From assembly GCA_902810755.1 (NCBI GenBank), contig CADDYT010000043.1:1-44857 (forward strand): DNA of 44,857 bases. The letters run 5' to 3'. This DNA is from Chloroflexota bacterium (GTDB lineage Bacteria > Chloroflexota > Ktedonobacteria > Ktedonobacterales > Ktedonobacteraceae). Both the position numbers and the translations under genes were made by a program. Within the stretch, counting starts at the first letter, position 1. Every line of letters begins with the position of its first letter. The notes beneath the pieces were generated by a model. The model was not told the origin of the DNA, ran no database searches, and saw only the letters and a program-made list of their open reading frames with translations. This document shows positions 15,787-23,319 of this stretch, one piece after another.

Positions 15787-16406
15787 GCCCGCTCTCCCAC
15801 TACCGTCGTCACGCGCTGATTGCCCGCCGCAATGCTATCCAGCGCCCGGCTTAGCCGCTCGCCCAACATCTCCACCAGTTCCTCGTCCTTCATGGCCTGC
15901 ATGTTGACACGTACCATCCACGAGGCCCCTGCCCCTGCACACGCCGCCAGCATCGACCCCGTCGCCACATCGCTCAAGACTGTCTTGTTGCCGATCTCGG
16001 CGATACGTTCGCAATAGAGAATCAATTCCGCCGCGTTCTCCACCACCTCAAGCGGCACCAGCGCGGCCTCGACCAGTTGCTCCTGAATCGCTCTGCTGCG
16101 CGCCTCCTTCTCCTCATCCGTCCCGCGCGGCATTTTATACGCCGCCGAGAGCTTACCATACGCAGCGATATCTTCCTGCATTAATTCCTCAAAGCGATGG
16201 CGCAGCCGCTCCGTCTGTTGCAACACTTGCTCCATCTCCTCATGGACGGCAGCGTAATACTGCCGGTGAAGCGTCAGCCGCGTCACCATGCTTGCCAGCG
16301 CCGCCCCCATCGCCCCCGTCAGCGCCGAGGCCGAACCGCCGCCCGGCGTCGACTTCTCTGAAGCCAGATCATCCAGAAACGCCTGCAAAGGCTCATCTCT
16401 ATACAT
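15783..16406 (-). CDS. FchA-type methenyltetrahydrofolate cyclohydrolase / cyclodeaminase
   Basis: About 207 residues. The N-terminus MYRDEPLQAFLDDLASEKST leads into PGGGSASALTGAMGAALASM, the signature of the formiminotransferase-cyclodeaminase C-terminal family (FchA, serine cycle Fch, FTCD). Members hydrolyse methenyl-THF to formyl-THF or deaminate formimino-THF. The helical core contains ERIAEIGNKTVLSDVATGSM. The frame is open upstream only to a TTG; the ATG at 16404-16406 matches the family start, though its ribosome site is weak. It overlaps folD by ATGA, so the two products are made together and probably split the folate steps. Confidence 0.85.
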   Translation of the reverse strand: MYRDEPLQAFLDDLASEKSTPGGGSASALTGAMGAALASMVTRLTLHRQYYAAVHEEMEQVLQQTERLRHRFEELMQEDIAAYGKLSAAYKMPRGTDEEKEARSRAIQEQLVEAALVPLEVVENAAELILYCERIAEIGNKTVLSDVATGSMLAACAGAGASWMVRVNMQAMKDEELVEMLGERLSRALDSIAAGNQRVTTVVGERA

Positions 16407-16801
16407 AGCACGCTCATTTCTATAGAATGACTGTCCACAACTCGTCCCCGTTATGGACAACCTGTTCTATTCTCATTTGTATCTGCATAGCAGCATTGTA
16501 ACCATTATGCATTCTAGCACCTGTTCGCTCATACGTCGAGATAGACCAGGCCGATGCTCCTTTTCACGCTCCCAGAAAAGTAACTTGTTATTCCAGCGGG
16601 TGATATGCTCCGGCTGATCCTGATCGGGTTGCTCTGCTTCCCGGCATCTGCACATACCCGCTTTCAGTCCACCCTGAATTATCCAGGCGATATCTGAAGA
16701 GCAGAGAAACCGCCGTCCGCTACAACCAGGAAGGGCCGACAACGTATAGCGTTATAGAATGAGAGAAGACGCCATAAAAAAGAGCGGCCAGGAGGCGTGC
16801 T
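16407..16801. other. Intergenic region, nothing recognised
   Basis: 395 bp between divergent fchA and the Gln-rich membrane protein gene. It should hold both promoters, but I see no convincing sigma-70 pair, no strong palindrome and no coding remnant. Open frames inside it have no ribosome site or recognisable sequence. Confidence 0.5.
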
Positions 16802-17233
16802 ATGCAGATGCAGGAGCCAGAGCAGCAGCAATGGCAGGCGGAGCAGGAATACAGCCAGTATCAGGCTACATATTCAGATAGCGGTGAAGTGGATCAGCAG
16901 CAAGCATACGAAGCAGGATTAGCCGCAAGTGACTACCAGGATCAGAAAATTTATCCACAGGCGAGACAGCGCAGTAAAGTGCCTCCTGTCCTCGGCATCA
17001 TCTTCTCCTCGATAGGCTTTTTTGTGACTCTGGCAGGTATCATTATATCAGCCCTGGCACTCCAATTTTCAAATGGGCGGCACCTATGGCTGGTGGGAGG
17101 TGGCGTTGGACTGGCGGCCTCAATCCTGCTCATGCTTGTAAGCATCGCCATCTGGGTACTCTCCCTGGTAATGCTGCTGCTGCGCTCAAGAAGAACACAC
17201 AGCCGGAAGTCATTTCGGGGCTTTTACTTTTAG
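16802..17233 (+). CDS. Small membrane protein with Gln/Tyr-rich N-terminus
   Basis: 143 residues. The first 60 are low-complexity, rich in Gln, Glu and Tyr (MQMQEPEQQQWQAEQEYSQY). Two membrane segments follow: VLGIIFSSIGFFVTLAGIII, then VGLAASILLMLVSIAIWVLS, with a basic tail RSRRTHSRKS. AGGAGG eight bases before the ATG supports the start. The layout resembles DUF4190-like membrane proteins with a disordered cytoplasmic head, but I do not recognise a family. Function unknown. Confidence 0.75.
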   Translation: MQMQEPEQQQWQAEQEYSQYQATYSDSGEVDQQQAYEAGLAASDYQDQKIYPQARQRSKVPPVLGIIFSSIGFFVTLAGIIISALALQFSNGRHLWLVGGGVGLAASILLMLVSIAIWVLSLVMLLLRSRRTHSRKSFRGFYF

Positions 17234-17244
17234 AGGCACCCGAC

Positions 17245-17424
17245 TTACCCTCTTGCAAGCAGGTGCAGGGGAACGCCGGTGACAACGATACCTGGGTGGA
17301 AGAGCAGCGCCGCTTTCAGGTGGAAGGCCGTCTGGTTGTGCAGGATATGCTCCCACCATCTGGCAACGACAAATTCGGGCAGGATCACCGTCAGCGTATC
17401 ACCGGGGAAGAGTTCGTGATCTGC
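17245..17424 (-). pseudogene. Fragment of an APC permease C-terminal cytoplasmic tail
   Basis: On the minus strand the text reads HELFPGDTLTVILPEFVVAR, then WWEHILHNQTAFHLKAALLF and HPGIVVTGVPLHL followed by TAA at 17245. This matches the end of the Usp-like tail of a class of APC amino acid permeases (LPEFV-x-x-x-WWHH-LLHNQTA-LLK-ALLF-x-x-VVT-VPYHL). An in-frame TAG lies just upstream (17434-17436) and no transmembrane part is present. It is the 3' end of a lost permease gene, 300 bp from an intact APC gene on the other strand. Confidence 0.75.
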
Positions 17425-17664
17425 CGCAACTCGCTATCGTCTGGCTCCATGTGTACTCCTTCTTCGCTTCCAACATGCCGCCTGTTTGCAGCAAAGCAAT
17501 CTCAAAAGCACAGGTATGCACTGGTTGATAAACTGATGAATAAAGCATAGAAAACACAACTGCTATTCTCAGGATAGGTACTCTCGTAAGCGGAAACAAG
17601 CCAGAATCGAGAGAATTGTGGGAAATCTGGCTGCTCTTGATATCTTCTTTATGCTTCCTTCTCA

Positions 17665-17701
17665 TTTCTTGAGCGTTTCTTGAGCCTGCCAGCACTATAC
17701 T
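17665..17701 (+). promoter_or_regulatory. APC operon promoter with tandem 11-bp repeats
   Basis: TTTCTTGAGCG (17665-17675) is followed immediately by TTTCTTGAGCC (17676-17686), then nine bases and TATACT (17696-17701). No -35 consensus exists at the right place. This is the layout of promoters activated by OmpR/PhoB-family response regulators. The KdpE-like regulator encoded at the other end of this operon is an obvious candidate. Confidence 0.55.
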
Positions 17702-17751
17702 GAAAGCAATACTGCGCCTATATGGGCAGGAGCCATCTTCATGGAGGTGTT

Positions 17752-19458
17752 ATGTCTGGCAAAGTAGCGCCGAACGTGACAGAAATGGATGAAGTGTCAG
17801 AGGGAAAACACGGTTTGCGACGCGCCGTTGGTGTCTGGGGATCGTACACCTGGGGATATGCCGATGTGGGTGCAGATGTCTATGTCGCACTCGGCATTGT
17901 CATGGCGGCAGCGCAGGGAGCTACTAACGTCGCCTTTCTCTTCGCAGGACTTGTCTACATCATGGTCGGCCTTGCCTATACCGAACTGGCCGCCGCTTAT
18001 CCTATGGCCGGTGGAGGACAATTTTATGTCCTGCGCGGCTTAGGTGATTTCTGGGGCTTCGTCGCCGGTTGGGCCGTCCTGCTCGACTTCACCATCGACA
18101 TTTCGCTCTTTGCCCTGGCATCGGCGGGCTATATCAATTTCTTTCTCCCGGCGCTGGATACCCGTGTCAATATCAACTTACCCGGTATCAGCTTTCCCGG
18201 CGTCCAGCCGATCCTGATCCTGGAAGCAACCCTGCTGGTCGTTTTTCTCACTACACTCAACATTCTGGGCGTGCGTGAATCATCAAGATTCAACGAAGTT
18301 CTTGGCGCTCTGGACGTAATCAGCGAATCCACTATTCTCTTCTTCGGCTTTCTCTTCGCCTTCAACCCCGGCATGCTCGTTTATCAGATGACAACTCAGT
18401 GGCCCAGTCCGTATAACCTGGCCTATGGAGCCTCGCTGGCGATTATCTCTTTTGTCGGATTGGAATCGATCAGCCAGGCAAGTCAGGAAACAATACGGCC
18501 TGGAAAGGTGGTACCGCGTACTTCAATCGCCCTCATTTTGACGGTATTGATCTATGCGCTCGCTTTTTCCAACCTGGGTCTGGCTATGCTGCCCTGGCAA
18601 AGCTTTGCAGCTCATACTGGTGACCCCGTGGCCTGGCTGGCAAGCCATATTCCAATCCTCGGCCTCGTTGCAGGGCCATATGTCGCCATACTGGGGGCTA
18701 CGCTGGTACTCATCTCGTCCAATGCTGGCGTCTTTGGCTCTTCGCGTATCACCTACTCAATGGCGCGTTTCGGTTTGCTACCGGCCTGGTTCCACCAGGT
18801 CCACCCGAAGTTCCGCACACCGGTGCGCACACTCATCGTCTTCTCCGGTATCGCACTGCTCGAACTCTGGCTGGCCGGTCTCTCGCAGAACGCCTACGAT
18901 ACCCTGGGCAACATGTACGCCTTTGGCGCGGCAACGGCCTATATGCTCGTGTTTGTTTCGCTGCTCGTGCTACGTTTCAAAGACCCGTGGACGCCGCGCC
19001 CATTCAAAGTGCCGCTGAACATTCCTGTTCGCGGCAAAGACGGTGAGGTCCGGCTCTTACCCATCATCGGTGTCCTCGGTTTTCTCGGCATCAGCAGTAT
19101 CCTCATCATGGTTGTGCTTACCCATGCTATCGGGCGTATCGCCGGCCCGGCATGGATTGTCGTGGGCCTCATGCTCTACTTCTGGTATCGCCATCGCACC
19201 GGAAAGCCACTGCTGAAGTCATTGAAGCGCGACTGGGTACACGAACAGCTGGAAGTCTATGAAGATGCCGGTGAGGGCGAATTAGCCGACGAACTGCGAG
19301 AGAATCTTGAGCGCAAGCAGCGTTTGCATGGTGAAAGCGAGATCGTGAGCGCGCTACCGATTGGCACAAAGGTCGTTGACGTGCCGGTGGAAAATGGCGG
19401 TCATGAGAAGAGGCTGAATGGCAACCATGAGAAAAGACAGAAAGGAAACGCGGAATGA
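17752..19458 (+). CDS. APC-superfamily amino acid permease
   Basis: 568 residues, about 12 membrane segments. It starts MSGKVAPNVTEMDEVSEGKH; the first helix includes VGVWGSYTWGYADVGADVYV, an APC substrate-site pattern, followed by GLAYTELAAAYPMAGGGQFY. The cytoplasmic C-terminus is a short charged tail (about 90 residues) without the Usp-like domain that many relatives carry. The reading frame is open to 17722, but GGAGG six bases before the ATG at 17752 fixes the start. It overlaps the next gene by four bases and is followed by a Usp gene, so transporter and stress protein are co-expressed. Substrate cannot be told. Confidence 0.9.
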   Translation: MSGKVAPNVTEMDEVSEGKHGLRRAVGVWGSYTWGYADVGADVYVALGIVMAAAQGATNVAFLFAGLVYIMVGLAYTELAAAYPMAGGGQFYVLRGLGDFWGFVAGWAVLLDFTIDISLFALASAGYINFFLPALDTRVNINLPGISFPGVQPILILEATLLVVFLTTLNILGVRESSRFNEVLGALDVISESTILFFGFLFAFNPGMLVYQMTTQWPSPYNLAYGASLAIISFVGLESISQASQETIRPGKVVPRTSIALILTVLIYALAFSNLGLAMLPWQSFAAHTGDPVAWLASHIPILGLVAGPYVAILGATLVLISSNAGVFGSSRITYSMARFGLLPAWFHQVHPKFRTPVRTLIVFSGIALLELWLAGLSQNAYDTLGNMYAFGAATAYMLVFVSLLVLRFKDPWTPRPFKVPLNIPVRGKDGEVRLLPIIGVLGFLGISSILIMVVLTHAIGRIAGPAWIVVGLMLYFWYRHRTGKPLLKSLKRDWVHEQLEVYEDAGEGELADELRENLERKQRLHGESEIVSALPIGTKVVDVPVENGGHEKRLNGNHEKRQKGNAE

Positions 19459-19697
19459 AAAACCGGACACAGAATCTGTCGTGGCGAGAACGTTACCGGA
19501 CAGTGGTCAGCCTGCTCATTATCCCGCTCGGCACAATTATCGCTGTGCGAGCAGCGATGGTCGGCGCGCAGGCATGGATGCTCGTCCTGTTAGGGCTGGC
19601 TTTTATCGCGCTGGGGATTGTCAGACTGCGCACCCTTGCCTCGCATACAGCGACACAGGGTCCGACATCGGCATCAAAGAAAAGAAAGCGAGCATAG
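19455..19697 (+). CDS. Small two-helix membrane protein of the APC operon
   Basis: 80 residues. Two hydrophobic segments, VVSLLIIPLGTIIAVRAAMV and AWMLVLLGLAFIALGIVRL, are flanked by basic ends (KNRTQ, SKKRKRA). The ATG overlaps the permease stop (ATGA) and the next gene begins 4 bp after it, so the three genes are translationally tied. No family recognised; a permease accessory subunit is plausible from position only. Confidence 0.75.
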   Translation: MKNRTQNLSWRERYRTVVSLLIIPLGTIIAVRAAMVGAQAWMLVLLGLAFIALGIVRLRTLASHTATQGPTSASKKRKRA

Positions 19698-19700
19698 CAT

Positions 19701-20399
19701 ATGCCCTTGCTGTGGTTTATCCTGGCAACAACGAATCCTTTACAGATCAACGCCATCGGTGTCATCATAGCTCTGGCATTTCTCTGTTCTATCGTGGGAG
19801 TGCTTGGCTGGATGCTGCGCCTGCCGAAAGAGACGGAAAGCGTTCGCAGCGCAACAAAGGCTGTACGTTCAGTGAATAAATTGAGCCGTATTCTTGTACC
19901 GTTACTGCATAACAGCGAGGCTTCAGGCCGCACGGTCGCGCTGGCAACGCAAATGGCGCTGCATCGCAAGGGCAGCGTCGAGGTACTGGCGATCATTCGC
20001 GTCCCCTTTACCCTGCCACTCGACGCCCACATGGAGCAAGAAGAGAAACACGCCAACGAAGAATTGGAGCGAGCAGCAGCCATCGCGGCCCGTTTCGGAC
20101 CCCATACCGGAGGCGCGGTTATCCACAAACGCATCCTGAAGGCAAGAGACATCGGGGCAGCGATTGTGCGCGAGGCAGAAGATCAGGCGGTCGACCTGAT
20201 CCTTATAGCCAATAGCCCCGTTCGCACACGGAGCGGCGTGCAGCAAATCGACCCGGTAGTCGAATATGTGATGAAACACGCTCCCTGCGAGGTACTGGTA
20301 TTGAGCCAGATTCACACGCCGGAGTCGGCAAAGAGCGAGTTGAACGGCACAACTGCGACGGGCAACACCACACGGACGGAAAAAGCTATGGTAAGCTAA
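19701..20399 (+). CDS. Membrane-anchored universal stress protein
   Basis: 232 residues. An N-terminal membrane segment (INAIGVIIALAFLCSIVGVL) is followed by a linker and a UspA-type domain from about residue 60: SRILVPLLHNSEASGRTVAL at its start, DLILIANSPVRTR in the middle and YVMKHAPCEVLVLS at the end. The usual ATP loop G-x-x-G-x-x-x-x-x-G-S is altered to NSPVRTRSG. Usp domains bind ATP or adenylated ligands and act in stress and transport control. Last gene of the APC operon; it probably stands in for the Usp-like tail that this permease lacks. Confidence 0.82.
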   Translation: MPLLWFILATTNPLQINAIGVIIALAFLCSIVGVLGWMLRLPKETESVRSATKAVRSVNKLSRILVPLLHNSEASGRTVALATQMALHRKGSVEVLAIIRVPFTLPLDAHMEQEEKHANEELERAAAIAARFGPHTGGAVIHKRILKARDIGAAIVREAEDQAVDLILIANSPVRTRSGVQQIDPVVEYVMKHAPCEVLVLSQIHTPESAKSELNGTTATGNTTRTEKAMVS

Positions 20400-20437
20400 C
20401 TCCTCCGTGTCATGTTTCCAATGGCATGCCGTCCTCT

Positions 20438-21136
20438 TTATTCTTCGCCATTGAAGCGATAGCCAACGCCGGAGATGGTGAGGATGAAACGGGGGTGGGC
20501 AGGGTCAGGTTCGATCTTGCGGCGCAGCTGGCCGATATAGACGTGCAGGTAATGCGCTTCCGCGCCATAGCCTGTTCCCCAGACCTGCGAAAGCAACATC
20601 TGGCGCGTCATGATCTTGCCGTTGTTCTTGATCAAGACTTTGAGCAGGTCATATTCTGTGGGCGTCAGCTTCACTTCCTGATCGTTGACCTGCACGAGAC
20701 GACGGGCAAAGTCCACGCGTAGCGGCCCGGCGACAAAGACCGGCTCCGTACCAGCCTGTACCTGGGCGCTATGGCGCAGGGCAACGCGGATGCGCGCCAG
20801 CACTTCATTGATGCCAAAGGGCTTGGAGACGTAATCATCGGCCCCCAGATCAAGAGCCAGCACTTTATCGCGCTCGGTATCCTTCACCGAAAGCACTATA
20901 ATCGGCAGGCTGGATTCCGCCCGCACTCGCTTGCAAACCTCTAACCCGCTGATGCCCGGCAGCCCCAGATCAAGCAAGATAAGGTCAGGGCGGTGACGCC
21001 CGACCTCCTCTAACGCCTCTTCACCGCTGCCTGCCGTGAACACTTCATAGCCGTGCGCAACCAGGCTCCGCTGCAAGGCGCGCACAATCTCTATCTCATC
21101 ATCAACAACCAGAATACGCGCTCCACTTTTGCTCAT
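20438..21136 (-). CDS. kdpE: KdpE-like response regulator (OmpR family)
   Basis: 232 residues. The receiver domain has the acidic pair DDE at 12-14, phosphoacceptor Asp56 in LILLDLGLPG and Lys105 in DDYVSKPFG. The OmpR winged helix covers about 135-230 (VKLTPTEYDLLKVLIKNNGK, YLHVYIGQLRRKIEPDPAHP, ISGVGYRF). The whole chain matches KdpE, the regulator of the Kdp potassium pump. No kdpFABC is present here, so the regulon may differ. It overlaps the kinase stop by four bases and is convergent with the APC operon. The name rests on sequence style only. Confidence 0.85.
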   Translation of the reverse strand: MSKSGARILVVDDEIEIVRALQRSLVAHGYEVFTAGSGEEALEEVGRHRPDLILLDLGLPGISGLEVCKRVRAESSLPIIVLSVKDTERDKVLALDLGADDYVSKPFGINEVLARIRVALRHSAQVQAGTEPVFVAGPLRVDFARRLVQVNDQEVKLTPTEYDLLKVLIKNNGKIMTRQMLLSQVWGTGYGAEAHYLHVYIGQLRRKIEPDPAHPRFILTISGVGYRFNGEE

Positions 21137-22827
21137 ACATTCTTTCCCTCTACGACACCTACCGGTAATGTGAAGCGGAAAACTGCGCCGCCGCCAGGCC
21201 GATTTTCCGCCCAGATGCGCCCTCCATGCGCCTCAACCAGCCCTTTACTCACCGCCAGGCCCAGCCCGGACCCGCTACTCCGCGCCGATCCATCCGTTGC
21301 CCTGACACGATAAAATTTGTCAAAAATGTAGTCTATCTCATCAGGAGGAATCCCTGGGCCGCGATCGGCCACGCTGATTTCTACCTCCCTGCCACCATCA
21401 GCAGTCTGCGCGCTTATCTCGATCACCGATTGCGCCGGTGTATAGCGCAGTGCGTTCTCAATAAGATTGGTCAGTACCTGATCGATCTCCAGGTAATCCA
21501 GTTGCACCGGCGGCAAATCATCGGGCAGGTGGGTCTCTACCACGCGACTCTGGAGCAGCGGGGCCATCTGGCCCAGCACGTCATGGATGAGTTCATCCAC
21601 AGGATACCATTCCTTCTCCGGTTTGAGCGCGCCTCCCTCGATACGTGACATATCCAGCAGATTCTCAACCAGCCGATTGAGGCGGTCGGCCTGCCGCTCT
21701 ATCGAGAGGGTGAAACTGCGCCGCGCTTCCTCGTCCCACTGCACATCATCCTGCAAGAGACTGCTGGCCGCCGCTTTGATCGATGAGAGGGGCGTGCGCA
21801 GGTCGTGCGAGACGGAGGAGAGCAGAGCGGCGCGCAGCGTATCCGTCCTCCGCAGCACCTCGACCTGCAAGCTTTCTTGCCTCAGCCGCGCGCGCTCTAT
21901 GACGGCAGCCGCCTGGTCGGCAAAGGCCCAGAAGAACGCTGTCCGCTCATTCGAGCGATCGCGCACTCCGCCCAGACGGCTTTCTATATCGAATAGACGT
22001 GGATTATCTTCAATTAGCAAATGCATGACTCCCACAACCTTTTTCCCCATCATCAGCGGGATCATGCGTACATACCGGCGCGTCTCGTGAGGCGAGGACG
22101 TGCTGCGCACAATGGCGCGCGGAGCCGAGGTAGGAGATGTCTGTGCCACCGGCGCGGAGTCATAGAGTTCAACTGTTTGAGCATGCTGCATCACCCAGGC
22201 CGCCGTTACCTGCTCATCCTGCGTGAGTTGCCTCTGCTTATCTGCTGCCCTCGCGCTGCCCTGCACGCGCAATTTTCCTGTCGCATCGGGTAGCAGAACG
22301 CTGCAATTACGCATGCCCCAGGGCCTGAACACTTTCAGCGCGGTCCCTGCAATAATATCGAGCTGCTGGTCAAGGTTTTCTTCCCTGTTCGTGGCCTGCA
22401 TCAATTCATAGAGGATGCGCGTCTCGTGTTCCTGCGCCTTCGCCTGCTCTGCCCGCCAGCGCAGCGCCGCCGCCAGCTGGCTGGTGATGATCGCCGTCAC
22501 CAGAAACACGAACAGGGCCAGCCACTCCTCAAACTTATCAACCGTAAAGGCGTAGAGTGGGGGAATCATGAAAAAGTCAAACGAGAGAAAGGCGACCACC
22601 GAAGCCAGCACGGCGGCATACAGCCCGCGCGTGCTGGCCAGCGTCAGGATCGCCAGCAGATAGACCAGCGAGATATCAGGAATACGCGGGTAGAGGTGCA
22701 GTATATAGATAAATCCGGTAATGAAGAGCGCGCTCACGATCGCCAGCAGGCTGTCAATGCCATACTGTCTCTGGCGCGGCTTCGTACTCAAGCTCAGTAC
22801 CGGCAAGCGTCGTCGTATCTGTTTCAT
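21133..22827 (-). CDS. KdpD-like sensor histidine kinase lacking the N-terminal KdpD/Usp half
   Basis: 564 residues against about 900 for full KdpD. It starts at the four-helix DUF4118 membrane domain (about 24-120: LLAIVSALFITGFIYILHLY), then a GAF-like sensor (about 150-315), HisKA with His341 in SVSHDLRTPLSSIKAA, and HATPase_c (LTNLIENALRYTP, VADRGPGIPPDEIDYIFDKF, GSGLGLAVSKGLVEAHGG). The cytoplasmic KdpD and Usp domains that normally precede the membrane part are missing, with no trace upstream. Partner of the overlapping kdpE. It cannot sense through the usual N-terminal domain; the separate membrane Usp protein next door is a possible substitute. Confidence 0.9.
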   Translation of the reverse strand: MKQIRRRLPVLSLSTKPRQRQYGIDSLLAIVSALFITGFIYILHLYPRIPDISLVYLLAILTLASTRGLYAAVLASVVAFLSFDFFMIPPLYAFTVDKFEEWLALFVFLVTAIITSQLAAALRWRAEQAKAQEHETRILYELMQATNREENLDQQLDIIAGTALKVFRPWGMRNCSVLLPDATGKLRVQGSARAADKQRQLTQDEQVTAAWVMQHAQTVELYDSAPVAQTSPTSAPRAIVRSTSSPHETRRYVRMIPLMMGKKVVGVMHLLIEDNPRLFDIESRLGGVRDRSNERTAFFWAFADQAAAVIERARLRQESLQVEVLRRTDTLRAALLSSVSHDLRTPLSSIKAAASSLLQDDVQWDEEARRSFTLSIERQADRLNRLVENLLDMSRIEGGALKPEKEWYPVDELIHDVLGQMAPLLQSRVVETHLPDDLPPVQLDYLEIDQVLTNLIENALRYTPAQSVIEISAQTADGGREVEISVADRGPGIPPDEIDYIFDKFYRVRATDGSARSSGSGLGLAVSKGLVEAHGGRIWAENRPGGGAVFRFTLPVGVVEGKNV

Positions 22828-22914
22828 AATCTTTTCTCATAAGAGCAGGCAAAACATCAAGCATATATGATAAGCATAGGAGACTACCAGATGGCTGTCA
22901 ATAGACTACTGGTT

Positions 22915-22943
22915 TTGCGTTTTCCTTTGCCGGTTGGTATACT
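22915..22943 (+). promoter_or_regulatory. Sigma-70-type promoter
   Basis: TTGCGT (22915-22920), a 17-bp spacer, then TATACT (22938-22943), 44 bp before the start of the hypothetical gene at 22987. Spacing is optimal; the -10 box has five of six consensus bases and the -35 box three. Confidence 0.55.
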
Positions 22944-22986
22944 TGTAGGCGGGTAACGCGAGACGAGCTACAGAAGGAGACCTTAG

Positions 22987-23319
22987 ATGAAGAGAACCAT
23001 TCTGGAAATCAACCCATACGTGTGGAGGAACATTCCGGGTCACAGTGTCCTCTTTGTCAACCAGCTAGACCCTGATGATACACGAGGATCTTCCCTCGCT
23101 GAGTTGAAGCAGCGATTTGGAGGGACACAAAAGGAAATGCGAGATCCCTTCACGCATGAAAAGTATGTACTTGATCTCACTCCCTGGCTGCATCTTCCCG
23201 AAGAGACACACTTGCTACTTCAATGGGGATTGAAGCCTGAACACCCCAATCCGCCCGGTGATCCGCGCTACCCCGGAAATCTTGATCGAGACCATCCCCT
23301 TCAAAACTGGCAAACATGA
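22987..23319 (+). CDS. Hypothetical protein (110 aa)
   Basis: Starts MKRTILEINPYVWRNIPGHS, continues VLFVNQLDPDDTRGSSLAEL and ends in a proline- and aspartate-rich tail. I do not recognise a family. There is no signal peptide or membrane segment. GGAGA before the ATG and a promoter at 22915-22943 support it. Its stop overlaps the start of the lipoprotein gene by four bases (ATGA), so the two are co-translated and may work together, which is the only functional clue. Confidence 0.7.
   Translation: MKRTILEINPYVWRNIPGHSVLFVNQLDPDDTRGSSLAELKQRFGGTQKEMRDPFTHEKYVLDLTPWLHLPEETHLLLQWGLKPEHPNPPGDPRYPGNLDRDHPLQNWQT

Noticed and set aside
16473..16742. Minus-strand open frame between fchA and the Gln-rich membrane protein gene
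   Set aside because: No ribosome site, no recognisable sequence and atypical composition; treated as non-coding.
17086..17550. Plus-strand open frame overlapping the end of the Gln-rich membrane protein
   Set aside because: The same bases on the minus strand read as the tail of an APC permease, so the plus frame is a shadow of a pseudogene.
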